Assembly: GCA_964491915.1 (NCBI GenBank)
Contig: CAZBHS010000026.1
Coordinates: 14,727-78,726 of the forward strand
Length of the DNA: 64,000 nucleotides
Origin: JAHELQ01 sp964491915
GTDB taxonomy: Bacteria; Acidobacteriota; Aminicenantia; UBA2199
Direction: 5' to 3'
Part shown: positions 16,624 to 24,645 of the stretch, piece after piece
Numbering within the stretch: position 1 is the first letter of the stretch
Layout: every line of letters starts with the position of its first letter
Program-made: the position numbers and the translations under genes
The notes under the pieces: model-generated
Databases searched by the model: none
What the model was told of the DNA's origin: nothing
The model's input: the letters and a program-made list of their open reading frames with translations, nothing else

Positions 16624-18300
16624 ATGACAGAGCAGAACACACAGACCAATCACACCATCAGGGTAGAAATCAAGGACTGGCTATTCAACGCAGGCCTGGT
16701 CGGCCTCTACCGGATCCTGAAACACGCCGGCATACCGGTCACCCGGCAAGACAATTACATCCAATTCGACGCCCAGGCATTCGACGGTTTTGAGCATCAT
16801 TTTTTCAAGTATTTCTACGACACCTACGAAAAAGACAGCTATTGGTACGAACTCATCTCGTTTTACGACCGGCACATGGCTCAATTGGACGGCGACAACC
16901 TCTCGGAAGAGGATGAGGAGCGTATCGCTGAATTCGAAAAGAGATTCTGCGCCAAGCCCACCTGGTACTCCAGCGAATCGGCGTACCGCATCATCAATGG
17001 CCAGGCGGATTACGTCACGAACATTCTCAAAGCGATCAAATCCAAAAAGATCACGCTCGCCGATAAGCTGGAACTCATTCAAAAAGCCTATCACTCGCTA
17101 AAAGAGAACAAACACATCATCCAGTCGAAGTTCGTCTCTTATTGGGTGATCTTTCACTATTGGCGCAGCATCTGTTTCCTCAACCCGCAAAAAGTGAGCG
17201 TAAACATGTTCGAATTGTACAAGAAAGATTTTCTCGACTCCATCCTCCCCTTCCTGAATGCGGCTCCAAAAGAGAAGCCCGCATGCAACTGCTTTGCCTG
17301 CAACCGGCCCATCAATACCAGAAACGCCGGATACACCGGACTCACCTGGTTGAATATGGATTTAGACCCAAACCGGAAGACCAATCTCTACTGGAACTAC
17401 AAAACCGATATCGTCACCTGCCCCATCTGTCACCTGGTCTACAGTTGCGTGCCCGCCGGCTTTGTCACAGTCAGGCGCAAAGGAATCTTCATCAACGACA
17501 ACTCGAACATCGACTCCCTACTCAATTTAAACTACGTGACAAAAGACCGGATGGAGGAGATCAAAAAAATCGAAGAGGCTGAAAATCTCAGCTATGTTCA
17601 CATCATCAACCTCATCCGCCAGGCGCGTGACAAGAACCTGCCGCGGGAACTCTCCAACATCCAGATAATCAAAAACGAAGGGGACCGCAAATACACCTTC
17701 AACATGCTGTCCAAACACCTACTAAAAGTCATCGAAGCCTCTGAAAAGGAGCTCGAATATCTCAGCGGACGCAAAGGATTCCCTCTGGAGGGATATAAAT
17801 CAAGGTCAAAGAACAAAACCTACATCGACCTCTACCAGGACGTCATCCGCCGCCTTTACCTGAACATCAGTCTCTATCCCCTGATTCACACCCTGTTCCA
17901 CGTCTTGATGGCCGACGGCAGCACCAATTTAGGAATCATCGAAACAATCTTCAAAATAAACATCAACTATATAGGAGGTAACATGTCGGACAAAAAAATA
18001 TACGCAATGAAAAAAATCGGTCTCGATTTAAAAAATAGCTACCGGAAAAAAGAAGAGAAAAACAAGATCCCGGGCATCGCCTACCGGCTGCTCAACTACC
18101 TGAAAACCAAGAACCCCAACGGGTTTCTCGACGTGGTGATCAATTGCCACATGCACATCGGCAAAGAGATCCCAACCCTGTTTGTGGAAGCCATCGACAA
18201 CATCGACCGCTTCCAGGCCTATGGATATTCATTTTTACTCGGTTTCACCGGCGCGGAATACAAGCCCGCCGAAAAAACCGAAGAAGCAAACGCGTCATAA
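16624..18300 (+). CDS. cas8b1: Type I-B Cascade large subunit Cas8b1 (Cst1-like)
   Basis: Large subunit of the second I-B complex. The 558-residue protein starts with the Cst1 pattern IKDWLFNAGLVGLYRIL and carries two CxxC pairs (CNCFACNRP at about 220, TCPICHLVY at about 263) that would bind zinc. I start at ATG 16624 with AGGAG six bases upstream; the ATG at 16618 touches the AGGAG. The last 105 codons carry their own start signal at 17983. It belongs to a different Cas8b branch from the gene at 5079. Confidence 0.85.
   Translation: MTEQNTQTNHTIRVEIKDWLFNAGLVGLYRILKHAGIPVTRQDNYIQFDAQAFDGFEHHFFKYFYDTYEKDSYWYELISFYDRHMAQLDGDNLSEEDEERIAEFEKRFCAKPTWYSSESAYRIINGQADYVTNILKAIKSKKITLADKLELIQKAYHSLKENKHIIQSKFVSYWVIFHYWRSICFLNPQKVSVNMFELYKKDFLDSILPFLNAAPKEKPACNCFACNRPINTRNAGYTGLTWLNMDLDPNRKTNLYWNYKTDIVTCPICHLVYSCVPAGFVTVRRKGIFINDNSNIDSLLNLNYVTKDRMEEIKKIEEAENLSYVHIINLIRQARDKNLPRELSNIQIIKNEGDRKYTFNMLSKHLLKVIEASEKELEYLSGRKGFPLEGYKSRSKNKTYIDLYQDVIRRLYLNISLYPLIHTLFHVLMADGSTNLGIIETIFKININYIGGNMSDKKIYAMKKIGLDLKNSYRKKEEKNKIPGIAYRLLNYLKTKNPNGFLDVVINCHMHIGKEIPTLFVEAIDNIDRFQAYGYSFLLGFTGAEYKPAEKTEEANAS
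17983..18300 (+). CDS. cas11b: Probable internally translated small subunit Cas11b (within cas8b1, system 2)
   Basis: ATG at 17983 is in frame with cas8b1 and follows a near-perfect Shine-Dalgarno AGGAGG (17973-17978) with four bases between. It would give a basic 105-residue protein beginning MSDKKIYAMKKIG, the size of known small subunits. The signal sits inside a coding region where nothing requires it. Internal translation of Cas11 from cas8 is established for type I-B relatives. The parallel case at 6630 in the other operon strengthens the reading. Confidence 0.7.
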   Translation: MSDKKIYAMKKIGLDLKNSYRKKEEKNKIPGIAYRLLNYLKTKNPNGFLDVVINCHMHIGKEIPTLFVEAIDNIDRFQAYGYSFLLGFTGAEYKPAEKTEEANAS

Positions 18301-18315
18301 ACCAGGAGGAACACA

Positions 18316-19248
18316 ATGAAAAGTAAAGGATTAACCATAACAGTCGTATTCCAGGCCGAGAGCGCCAATTACGGCGAAGGCATCGGCAATGTCACATCAT
18401 TGAAAAAAATCAGTCGCGGCAACGGCGAAAGCTATTCGTACATTTCCCGCCAGGCCTTGCGCTACAACCTCGTTCACCAAATGGTGGAACTCAACCCAGA
18501 CTACACTCTCACTCCCGTGAGCCACGAAAAAGTCATCCAATTCCACCCCGAAGCCACCATCGAGGAAAACTTCGAAATCGACCTCTTCGGCTATATGAAA
18601 ACCAAGAGCGGCGAAGGGGCCGCCACCCGCTCGGCCATCGCCCGTCTCAGCAACGCCACCGCCCTCGAGACCTTTAACGGCGACATCGATTTTCTCACCA
18701 ACAAAGGCATGTTCGACCGCTTGACAGACCAGGACAAAAAAAAGGCCGAAAAAGGCGAAAAAGATTCGGAAGACTCCGCCAAAGGCGGCAACATCGCCCA
18801 GAGTGAAATCCACCGCAGTTTTTATTCCTATACCCTGAGCGTGGACCTGGATAAAGTAGGCATCGACACCAACGGCGCGGAACCGGTGGAAATCGCCAAC
18901 CAGGAAAAATACAACCGCGTGGCCCTGTTGCTCAAAGCGGTCAAGTTCCTGTACCGGGATATTCGCGGCAGGCGGGAAGACCTGGCTCCATTGTTCATTA
19001 TCGGCGGCGTGTACGACATAAAGAACCCATTCTTCATGAATGTCGTCAAATTGGATAATCACAAACTCACGGTTCCGGCCATTCAGAATGTATTGGATAA
19101 AGACGACCATATCAAAGAGAACTCCCTGGCCGGTTATGTGCAGCAGACCTTCAAAAACGACGACGACATCGCCGCCTTGAATCCAACCTCCATGAAGGAG
19201 TTTTTCACCACCATCGACACACGCCTCAATGAGTATTACAATGGATGA
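18316..19248 (+). CDS. cas7: Cascade backbone protein Cas7 (Cst2/DevR-type)
   Basis: Backbone subunit of the second I-B complex. The 310-residue protein matches Cst2/DevR: N-terminal GLTITVVFQAESANYGEGIGNV, then SYISRQALRYNLVHQ, and a central charged linker (KKKAEKGEKDSEDSAKGG). Start ATG 18316 follows CAGGAGGAAC. It lies 15 bases after cas8b1 and overlaps the start of cas5. The glycine-rich loop and length fit the family. Confidence 0.92.
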   Translation: MKSKGLTITVVFQAESANYGEGIGNVTSLKKISRGNGESYSYISRQALRYNLVHQMVELNPDYTLTPVSHEKVIQFHPEATIEENFEIDLFGYMKTKSGEGAATRSAIARLSNATALETFNGDIDFLTNKGMFDRLTDQDKKKAEKGEKDSEDSAKGGNIAQSEIHRSFYSYTLSVDLDKVGIDTNGAEPVEIANQEKYNRVALLLKAVKFLYRDIRGRREDLAPLFIIGGVYDIKNPFFMNVVKLDNHKLTVPAIQNVLDKDDHIKENSLAGYVQQTFKNDDDIAALNPTSMKEFFTTIDTRLNEYYNG

Positions 19249-19975
19249 AGCCGTCAAGTTGAAGATCTACCAGGATCTGGTGAATTACAAAACCCCCACC
19301 AGCTTCCAGCTCAGGGAGAGTTACCCTCTCCCTCCCTTTTCCACAGTCATCGGCATGGTGCACAGCGCCTGCGGCTACGACAGCTACGTCCCCATGGCTG
19401 TGAGTGTGCAAGGGACACACCGGTCCAGAGGCAACAATTTCCAGATCGGTTACTTCTTCAAAGACTCCCACACCTATGAATCAATCCGCCATCAAATCTG
19501 TTTGGAGATAAAGGAAACCGGAAAGAAATTCGGCATCACCAAATCGGTGTTCGACACCGAGCTATTAGCGGACGTCGAACTCATCATCCACATCAAACCC
19601 TCCGACCCCAACCGCCTCCAGGAAATCTTCGCCCGCCTCAGCCAACCGGCGGAATACATCTCCCTGGGCCGGCGGGAAGACATCGCCAGAATCGACAGCA
19701 TCGATATCGTCCAGGTGGAGGAGGCGGAGGAAGATCAGGACCGCTCACTACTATACGACGCCTACATTCCAGTGGAGCAACGGGAGAGCGGAACCTTCGG
19801 CGGCACCATCTACGATCTCAATGTCACCTACAAAATAGACCAAACAGGCATCCGCCGCTGGAACAAGCAGAAGGTCTTCTACGCCCCCCAGTCTTCCGGC
19901 GTGATCTACGCCCAGGAGACAATCCAACGGGACAGCGAAGGCGACATCGTGTTCTGGGCCGAGAAGGGACTCTAA
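19241..19975 (+). CDS. cas5: Cascade protein Cas5 (type I-B, Cst-associated)
   Basis: Binds the crRNA 5' handle. The protein reads MDEAVKLKIYQDLVNYKTP and continues with RESYPLPPFSTVIGMVH, the conserved Cas5 start. I prefer ATG 19241, whose codon overlaps the cas7 stop by eight bases and which puts the first strand at the usual distance; ATG 19229 would add four residues. It has 244 residues. Its stop overlaps the ATG of cas3 by one base. Confidence 0.9.
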   Translation: MDEAVKLKIYQDLVNYKTPTSFQLRESYPLPPFSTVIGMVHSACGYDSYVPMAVSVQGTHRSRGNNFQIGYFFKDSHTYESIRHQICLEIKETGKKFGITKSVFDTELLADVELIIHIKPSDPNRLQEIFARLSQPAEYISLGRREDIARIDSIDIVQVEEAEEDQDRSLLYDAYIPVEQRESGTFGGTIYDLNVTYKIDQTGIRRWNKQKVFYAPQSSGVIYAQETIQRDSEGDIVFWAEKGL

Positions 19976-22158
19976 TGGCGGAAAACTTATTCCTGGCAAA
20001 ATCCCATCCCCGTGAGACCATCATGCAACATACAGACCTGTTGCTCGACAATCTCGACACTCTACGGAAACACTATCCCGGCCTTCCGGTGGATTGGGAC
20101 ATGTTGCGCCTGATGGTGGAATTCCACGACCTTGGCAAGATGAACCCCCAATTCCAGAACAAGCTCTATCAGAAGCTCAAGCTCCCACTCCTGGAACTCG
20201 AGCATCCAGTGGGCGATGAATTCCCCCACGGCAATGTCAGCGTCGCCCTCTTGAACCTCAAAGAATTAAAAAAACTCTATTCAAAAGAGGACCTCACCAT
20301 CATCTACCAGGCTATCTATTACCACCATCCCCGCTTTATGGGACCGGACCGTCTCGAAGAATTCAAAGACTTCCTGACAGCCAATCTCCAATCCCATGCC
20401 GAAACCTACCCGTTCCCGCCCCCCTGCTACAATCCGTTGCCCATGGCCAGCTTCACCCGATATTTATCCCCCCGCATCGATATAAAAAACAACAACAATT
20501 CAGCCGGCAATGATCATTTCTACAAATTTGTCCTGCACAAAGGTCTTCTCCATCGCCTCGACTACTCCGCCAGCGCCCACATCCCTATTGAAGAACCCAA
20601 TCGCCACCTGCAATCAAAAACCGAGACCTACCTCCAGAAGCTCGGAGGCTTGCGGGACATTCAGAGCTTTTTAAGGGACAGGCAAGATCAAAACAACGTT
20701 GTCGTCGCCTCCACCGGAATCGGCAAAACCGAAGCGGCCCTCCTCTGGATCGGCGACCACAAAGGCTTCTTCACCCTCCCCTTGCGGGTCAGTATCAACG
20801 CCATCCACCAACGGATCAAGCATGGCATCGGCTTTCAGCAGGCGGCCCTCCTTCATTCCGACGCCCTGGCGGTAATGATCAAGGACCAGCACGAAGACCA
20901 ACCGTTTGTCCAATACACCAGAGCCCGGCAACTATCCATGCCCCTGACCGTCACCACTGTCGATCAATTGTTCAAGTTTGTCTTCAAAGAGGAGACATTC
21001 GAGTTGGCGCTGGCCACCTTGAGCTACTCGAAGGTTGTCATCGACGAGATCCAGATGTACTCGCCGCAGATTGTGGCCTGCATTGTCAAAGGCTTGCGCT
21101 ACATTTCCGAAGCCGGCGGCAAATGGACCATCCTCACCGCCACCTTCCCCGAAGTGCTACGCCATTTCATGCAACTGGAAACTCTGTCCTTCAACTACGA
21201 AGAATTCATCATCGAGCGCACCCGCCATCAAATGAAGCTCCATGATGACGACCTGCTATCGGCAACCGGCGACATCATCGCCGCCGGGCAAACCGGCAAG
21301 GTCCTGGTGATCGCCAACACCGTCAAGCAAGCGCAGAGCGTCTACTCCGCCCTGGGCGACATCCCCGGTAAATTCCTTCTCCACAGCCGGTTCATCAAAA
21401 AAGACCGCGCCGCCCTCGAGAAACGCATCATGGAGTTCAGCGATCAACGAGAGGAAAACGGCGTTTGGGTCGCGACCCAGGTGGTGGAAGCCAGTCTCGA
21501 TGTGGACTTCGACATTCTCTTCACCGAGCTTTCCACTGTGGACGGGCTATTTCAACGGATGGGCCGTTGCTTTCGCAAGCGGGAATTGACAGAAGACCGC
21601 GATAACATCCATGTCTTCACCAAAGCATCCGGTATCGGTTTCATCATCGACCGCGACATCTTCAACCTCTCCCTCAACGCCCTCCGCCCCCACGACGGCC
21701 AACGATTGACAGAATCAACCAAACTCGCTATCGTCAAAGAGGTCTATGCCCTCGACAACATCAAAGAGACCGGCTATTACCGCTCCATCAAAGATAGCCT
21801 GGAATTTCTCGACCACATCCCCGCCAATGAATTGAACCGAGAAGAGGTCGATCAAAAATTCCGCAACATCCGCAACCTCACCTGCATCCCCCGCTCAGTC
21901 TACAACCAACACCTCCAGACCATCGAAGACTCCCTACATCAACTCCAAACCCTCGGCTTCTCCCCCGCCGGCCGCGAACAAAGAATCAAAGCGGTCGAAA
22001 TCATCAAAGACCTCACCGTAGATATCCCTCTCTACCTCAAAAAAGCGGTGGTCGATCAACTCTCGATCAACAAATACACCCGCTTCAACATCATCGACCT
22101 CCATTACGACTCCAACCTGGGCCTCACCAACGACAAGGACGAGGAAAACTTCCTATGA
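19975..22158 (+). CDS. cas3: Cas3 HD nuclease-helicase (system 2)
   Basis: Target-degrading helicase-nuclease of the second system. The 727-residue protein has the HD motif EFHDLGKMNPQF (about residue 46), Walker A STGIGKTEAALL (about 245), DEIQMYSPQ (about 355), VATQVVEASLDVDFD and FQRMGRCFRKRE. All motifs are intact. The stop overlaps the ATG of a cas4 remnant (ATGA), showing that an adaptation module once followed in the same operon. It contains GGGACAGG at 20675. Confidence 0.93.
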   Translation: MAENLFLAKSHPRETIMQHTDLLLDNLDTLRKHYPGLPVDWDMLRLMVEFHDLGKMNPQFQNKLYQKLKLPLLELEHPVGDEFPHGNVSVALLNLKELKKLYSKEDLTIIYQAIYYHHPRFMGPDRLEEFKDFLTANLQSHAETYPFPPPCYNPLPMASFTRYLSPRIDIKNNNNSAGNDHFYKFVLHKGLLHRLDYSASAHIPIEEPNRHLQSKTETYLQKLGGLRDIQSFLRDRQDQNNVVVASTGIGKTEAALLWIGDHKGFFTLPLRVSINAIHQRIKHGIGFQQAALLHSDALAVMIKDQHEDQPFVQYTRARQLSMPLTVTTVDQLFKFVFKEETFELALATLSYSKVVIDEIQMYSPQIVACIVKGLRYISEAGGKWTILTATFPEVLRHFMQLETLSFNYEEFIIERTRHQMKLHDDDLLSATGDIIAAGQTGKVLVIANTVKQAQSVYSALGDIPGKFLLHSRFIKKDRAALEKRIMEFSDQREENGVWVATQVVEASLDVDFDILFTELSTVDGLFQRMGRCFRKRELTEDRDNIHVFTKASGIGFIIDRDIFNLSLNALRPHDGQRLTESTKLAIVKEVYALDNIKETGYYRSIKDSLEFLDHIPANELNREEVDQKFRNIRNLTCIPRSVYNQHLQTIEDSLHQLQTLGFSPAGREQRIKAVEIIKDLTVDIPLYLKKAVVDQLSINKYTRFNIIDLHYDSNLGLTNDKDEENFL

Positions 22159-22450
22159 TCCAGGAGCTGCGAATCACAGGCGTCTACGTCCAATACTATT
22201 TTATCTGTAAGCGGGGCAGAGGGTGTTGCGCCGGGTATTCAAGAAATGCAAGCAGTATCTCGGTCATATCCAGAACTCTGTGTTCGAAGGCAGTTTGACT
22301 GATGGTCAGATGATGGAGTTGCAATGTGAGTTGAAGGAGATTATCCGGCCGGATAAGGATTCGGTGATTTTTTTTTCCAGTCGTAGCGAGGATTGGTTGA
22401 CCAAGGAGATTTTAGGACAGAACAAAAATGATCTGTCAAATATTTTGTAA
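22155..22450 (+). pseudogene. cas4-cas2 deletion scar (adaptation module lost)
   Basis: From ATG 22155 the frame reads MIQELRITGVYVQYYFICKR, the N-terminus of Cas4, and then turns into nonsense. In another frame, from about 22211, the sequence reads GQRVLRRVFKKCKQYL, then HIQNSVFEG and IRPDKDSVIFF, up to a stop at 22450. This is the C-terminal three quarters of Cas2 without its first 12-15 residues. The join lies near 22211-22216. A single deletion from cas4 codon 20 into cas2 removes the rest of cas4 and all of cas1. The Cas2 part lacks the first beta strand and catalytic Asp and cannot be active. The ATGA overlap with cas3 shows the original operon order. Confidence 0.85.
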
Positions 22451-22489
22451 TTTCACAGAATTTGTTCTTTGACTTGCCTATTTTCAAGC

Positions 22490-22695
22490 TAAAAAGGCCC
22501 AAAATCCGGTATGAAAAATTAATGATGGTATCTCCCGATAATTCATTAAATATACCCTATCACCCCCTAAATTCTTCCGTCGATCCCCAGGGTTTTTTAC
22601 ACTATCACCGATCGACGGAAAAAAAACCCAAATCACATCAAATCTAAAATCTAAAACTCCCATTACCAAAGGATTTCCTCACAGAAATCCAATGG
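22490..22695 (+). promoter_or_regulatory. Leader of CRISPR array 3, with conserved inverted repeat
   Basis: Closely similar to the array 2 leader over about 200 bases. The inverted repeat arms are at 22575-22585 and 22610-22620 with the same 24-base spacing. The loop differs while the arms are conserved, which argues for selection on the arms. Confidence 0.8.
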
Positions 22696-23254
22696 GTTCA
22701 AATCTCACCATAGTGGAATGTAAAGCATGTAATTCTTTGTTTTCTCTTTTGTTGACCATGGGTTCAAATCTCACCATAGTGGAATGTAAAGTTCTTTCGA
22801 TTTCAGAATTGAATGCCACGCGACGGGTTCAAATCTCACCATAGTGGAATGTAAAGTCATTTAAGACCACAACTTGATGTCTTATGTCTTGAGTTCAAAT
22901 CTCACCATAGTGGAATGTAAAGATCAGTTCGGGACATATCATTATCATGACCCAAAAAGTTCAAATCTCACCATAGTGGAATGTAAAGACATCATTCCCG
23001 GAATGTCAACAAACTCGACGGGCCGTTCAAATCTCACCATAGTGGAATGTAAAGTACAACATCCCGGCGAGACCATACATGATTTTGTCTGGTTCAAATC
23101 TCACCATAGTGGAATGTAAAGAGTCTCTTCAGGCTTTGGGGATTAGCCTGCGTATCACCGTTCAAATCTCACCATAGTGGAATGTAAAGATTGTATTATG
23201 AGCGTGAGCCCCGTCGGGGGGGATGTTCAAATCTCACCATAGTGGAATGTAAAG
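22696..23254 (+). CRISPR. CRISPR array 3: 9 repeats of 30 bases, 8 spacers
   Basis: Repeats start at 22696, 22762, 22827, 22893, 22959, 23025, 23092, 23160 and 23225. The unit begins GTTCAAATCTCACCATAG and ends TGGAATGTAAAG; it differs from array 2 only by C for T at position 4, in every copy. Spacers are 35-38 bases. The last repeat is intact. The array follows the deletion scar at the end of cas operon 2. Confidence 0.97.
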
Positions 23255-23316
23255 CTTTACACCGTCTCCGGTAGAAGGAGAAAAAAGAAGGGAAAAAAGG
23301 GACAGGTACATGTTGG

Positions 23317-23541
23317 ATGTTGGAGATCGAGGACCTTAAAATCAAGCTCCGGGAATTTTGTCTGTCCCACCGTTCAGATTCCGATCTTCAAGAATACAAA
23401 GATAAAAACATCATCGAGAGCGATGAGTCGGGCCACAGCCACTATATCTCCTCTCAAAACCAGAAGGACTATGCCTACGACCCACAAACGGGCTTTCTCA
23501 AAACCCCCAAACGCCCGATCTCCAATGCCGCAATATTTTGA
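23317..23541 (+). pseudogene. Fragment of a second cas3 related to system 1 (C-terminal 74 residues)
   Basis: The frame MLEIEDLKIKLREFCLSHRS and its end DYAYDPQTGFLKTPKRPIS match the tail of the Cas3 at 8749-11211 (MLQIEDLKIKLREFCLSLRS, TGFLESPKREIS), roughly 60 percent identical by eye. The first matching residue is the first of the frame. Similarity continues past the stop (TATTTTGAGA and an AAAGGG run). The remainder of the gene is missing. It is too diverged to be a recent copy and probably marks a lost Csh-type operon. Confidence 0.8.
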
Positions 23542-23616
23542 GAGGGAAAGGGAACAGTTCACTATTTCTTAAAACCTACTTAATGAACGTTACACAAAAA
23601 ATACTTCGTGCCGTTA

Positions 23617-23754
23617 CTAGCAATTAAACGCGCAAGAGGAGGTAACTGAAATATAGATTGTATACCCACCTTTCAGATTTTTTAACTCTGTATCATCCAG
23701 ATTCACGAGAGTTGTTTTGTTTAAATCCAATTTTTTTTCTTTCTTGGTTTTCAT
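23617..23754 (-). CDS. RiPP precursor peptide A (class I lanthipeptide-like leader)
   Basis: A 45-codon gene with AAGGAG ten bases before its ATG (23754). The leader reads MKTKKEKKLDLNKTTLVNL and ends ELKNLKGG. The presumed core after the double glycine is YTIYISVTSSCAFNC. The LNKxT, hydrophobic and KGG pattern matches the leader family of Bacteroidota-type class I lanthipeptides. Two Cys plus Ser/Thr residues would allow lanthionine rings. It is the only one of the five not followed by a second precursor. A partial palindrome lies upstream at 23782-23798. Confidence 0.75.
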   Translation of the reverse strand: MKTKKEKKLDLNKTTLVNLDDTELKNLKGGYTIYISVTSSCAFNC

Positions 23755-23781
23755 TAGCGTTTCTCCTTTTTTAGTTATTTG

Positions 23782-23798
23782 GGCCAACCCAGTTGGTC
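23782..23798. promoter_or_regulatory. Conserved palindrome upstream of precursor A
   Basis: GGCCAACCCAGTTGGTC, a two-mismatch version of the palindrome that is perfect at 27111-27127. It lies 27 bases before the precursor start within a block conserved at three loci. Confidence 0.5.
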
Positions 23799-24266
23799 TT
23801 ATATCTTACGGGGCGACTGTCCCCTTTCCGTAATCTAGTCTGACGGAGTTCAGTTGCAGGCAGCAGTAGGGATTCGAATCGCAGGCTGGAGAGATCCGCG
23901 AAATAGTTTCCGAGAATGAGCTTGGTTTTACCTTTAACGTCATTTTATTTGTTTCCATTTTATCGTCAAAATCAAACAATTCACGTCGCTAGATTCTAAC
24001 AATAACACATGTAAAGAAAATATGCAAATATATAGGGATAAAGGAAAGGGATAAATTTGCCTGTCCCTTTAAATCTCCGCACATATTACGTTATCAGCCT
24101 TTTTCTAAATCCCGAGCCAAAAGATTCCACCCTGGTGGAACGGCCGGTGGGGAGACTTAGGGGACAGGCGAGTTGTCTGAGAGAAACAGAAACGCCAGAA
24201 AAGAAAGAGGACAGTCTAAAGGTTTCTAAATCAATGTATCAAACAGTCACGCAGTGTATGACGCGA

Positions 24267-24410
24267 CTAGCAAATGGGTAATTTACACGACTGGTTATCT
24301 GTGGGATTATCCCACCAACCGCCTTTCAGGTCTTTTAATTTGGAATCTTCCAGATTGGTCAACGTCTCTTTGTTTAATTCTAATTTTTTGGTGATTTTTT
24401 TGGTTTTCAT
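24267..24410 (-). CDS. RiPP precursor peptide B (beta type, second of pair C-B)
   Basis: A 47-codon gene starting at ATG 24410 with AAGGAG eight bases upstream. The leader reads MKTKKITKKLELNKETLTNL and ends KLKDLKGG. The core WWDNPTDNQSCKLPIC starts with aromatic residues and resembles peptide D, not A, C or E. It lies 47 bases downstream of peptide C in the same direction, so the two are likely co-transcribed. Confidence 0.75.
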   Translation of the reverse strand: MKTKKITKKLELNKETLTNLEDSKLKDLKGGWWDNPTDNQSCKLPIC

Positions 24411-24457
24411 GTGGGTATCTCCTTTTAATTAAAAATTACACAATATATGATACGCGG

Positions 24458-24601
24458 TTAGACGCACAGGAACTTGCAAGATGAGGTCAATGACGGAACA
24501 ATGAACGTCTCCCCACCTTTGATGTTTTTCAATGAGGAATCATCCAAATTGGTCAAAGTAGTTTTGTTTAATTCTAATTTTTTGTCTTTCTTGGTTTTCA
24601 T
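24458..24601 (-). CDS. RiPP precursor peptide C (alpha type, first of pair C-B)
   Basis: A 47-codon gene starting at ATG 24601 with AAGGAG ten bases upstream. The leader reads MKTKKDKKLELNKTTLTNL and ends LKNIKGG. The core ETFIVPSLTSSCKFLCV shares PSxTSSCKxLCV with peptide E. The palindrome GGCCAACCCGATTGGCC lies upstream at 24629-24645. It is followed by peptide B. Confidence 0.78.
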   Translation of the reverse strand: MKTKKDKKLELNKTTLTNLDDSSLKNIKGGETFIVPSLTSSCKFLCV

Positions 24602-24628
24602 TAGCGTTTCTCCTTTTTTAGTTATTTG

Positions 24629-24645
24629 GGCCAACCCGATTGGCC
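24629..24645. promoter_or_regulatory. Conserved palindrome upstream of precursor pair C-B
   Basis: GGCCAACCCGATTGGCC, one mismatch from perfect. Same distance from the start codon as at the other two loci. Further upstream each locus has GGGGACAGTCGCCCCGTAAG on the minus strand. Confidence 0.55.

Noticed and set aside
23850..23890. GGGATTCGAATCGC resembling a tRNA T-arm
   Set aside because: The flanking stem does not pair and no acceptor, D or anticodon arms fit around it. The same segment recurs near 27190 as part of the duplicated block.
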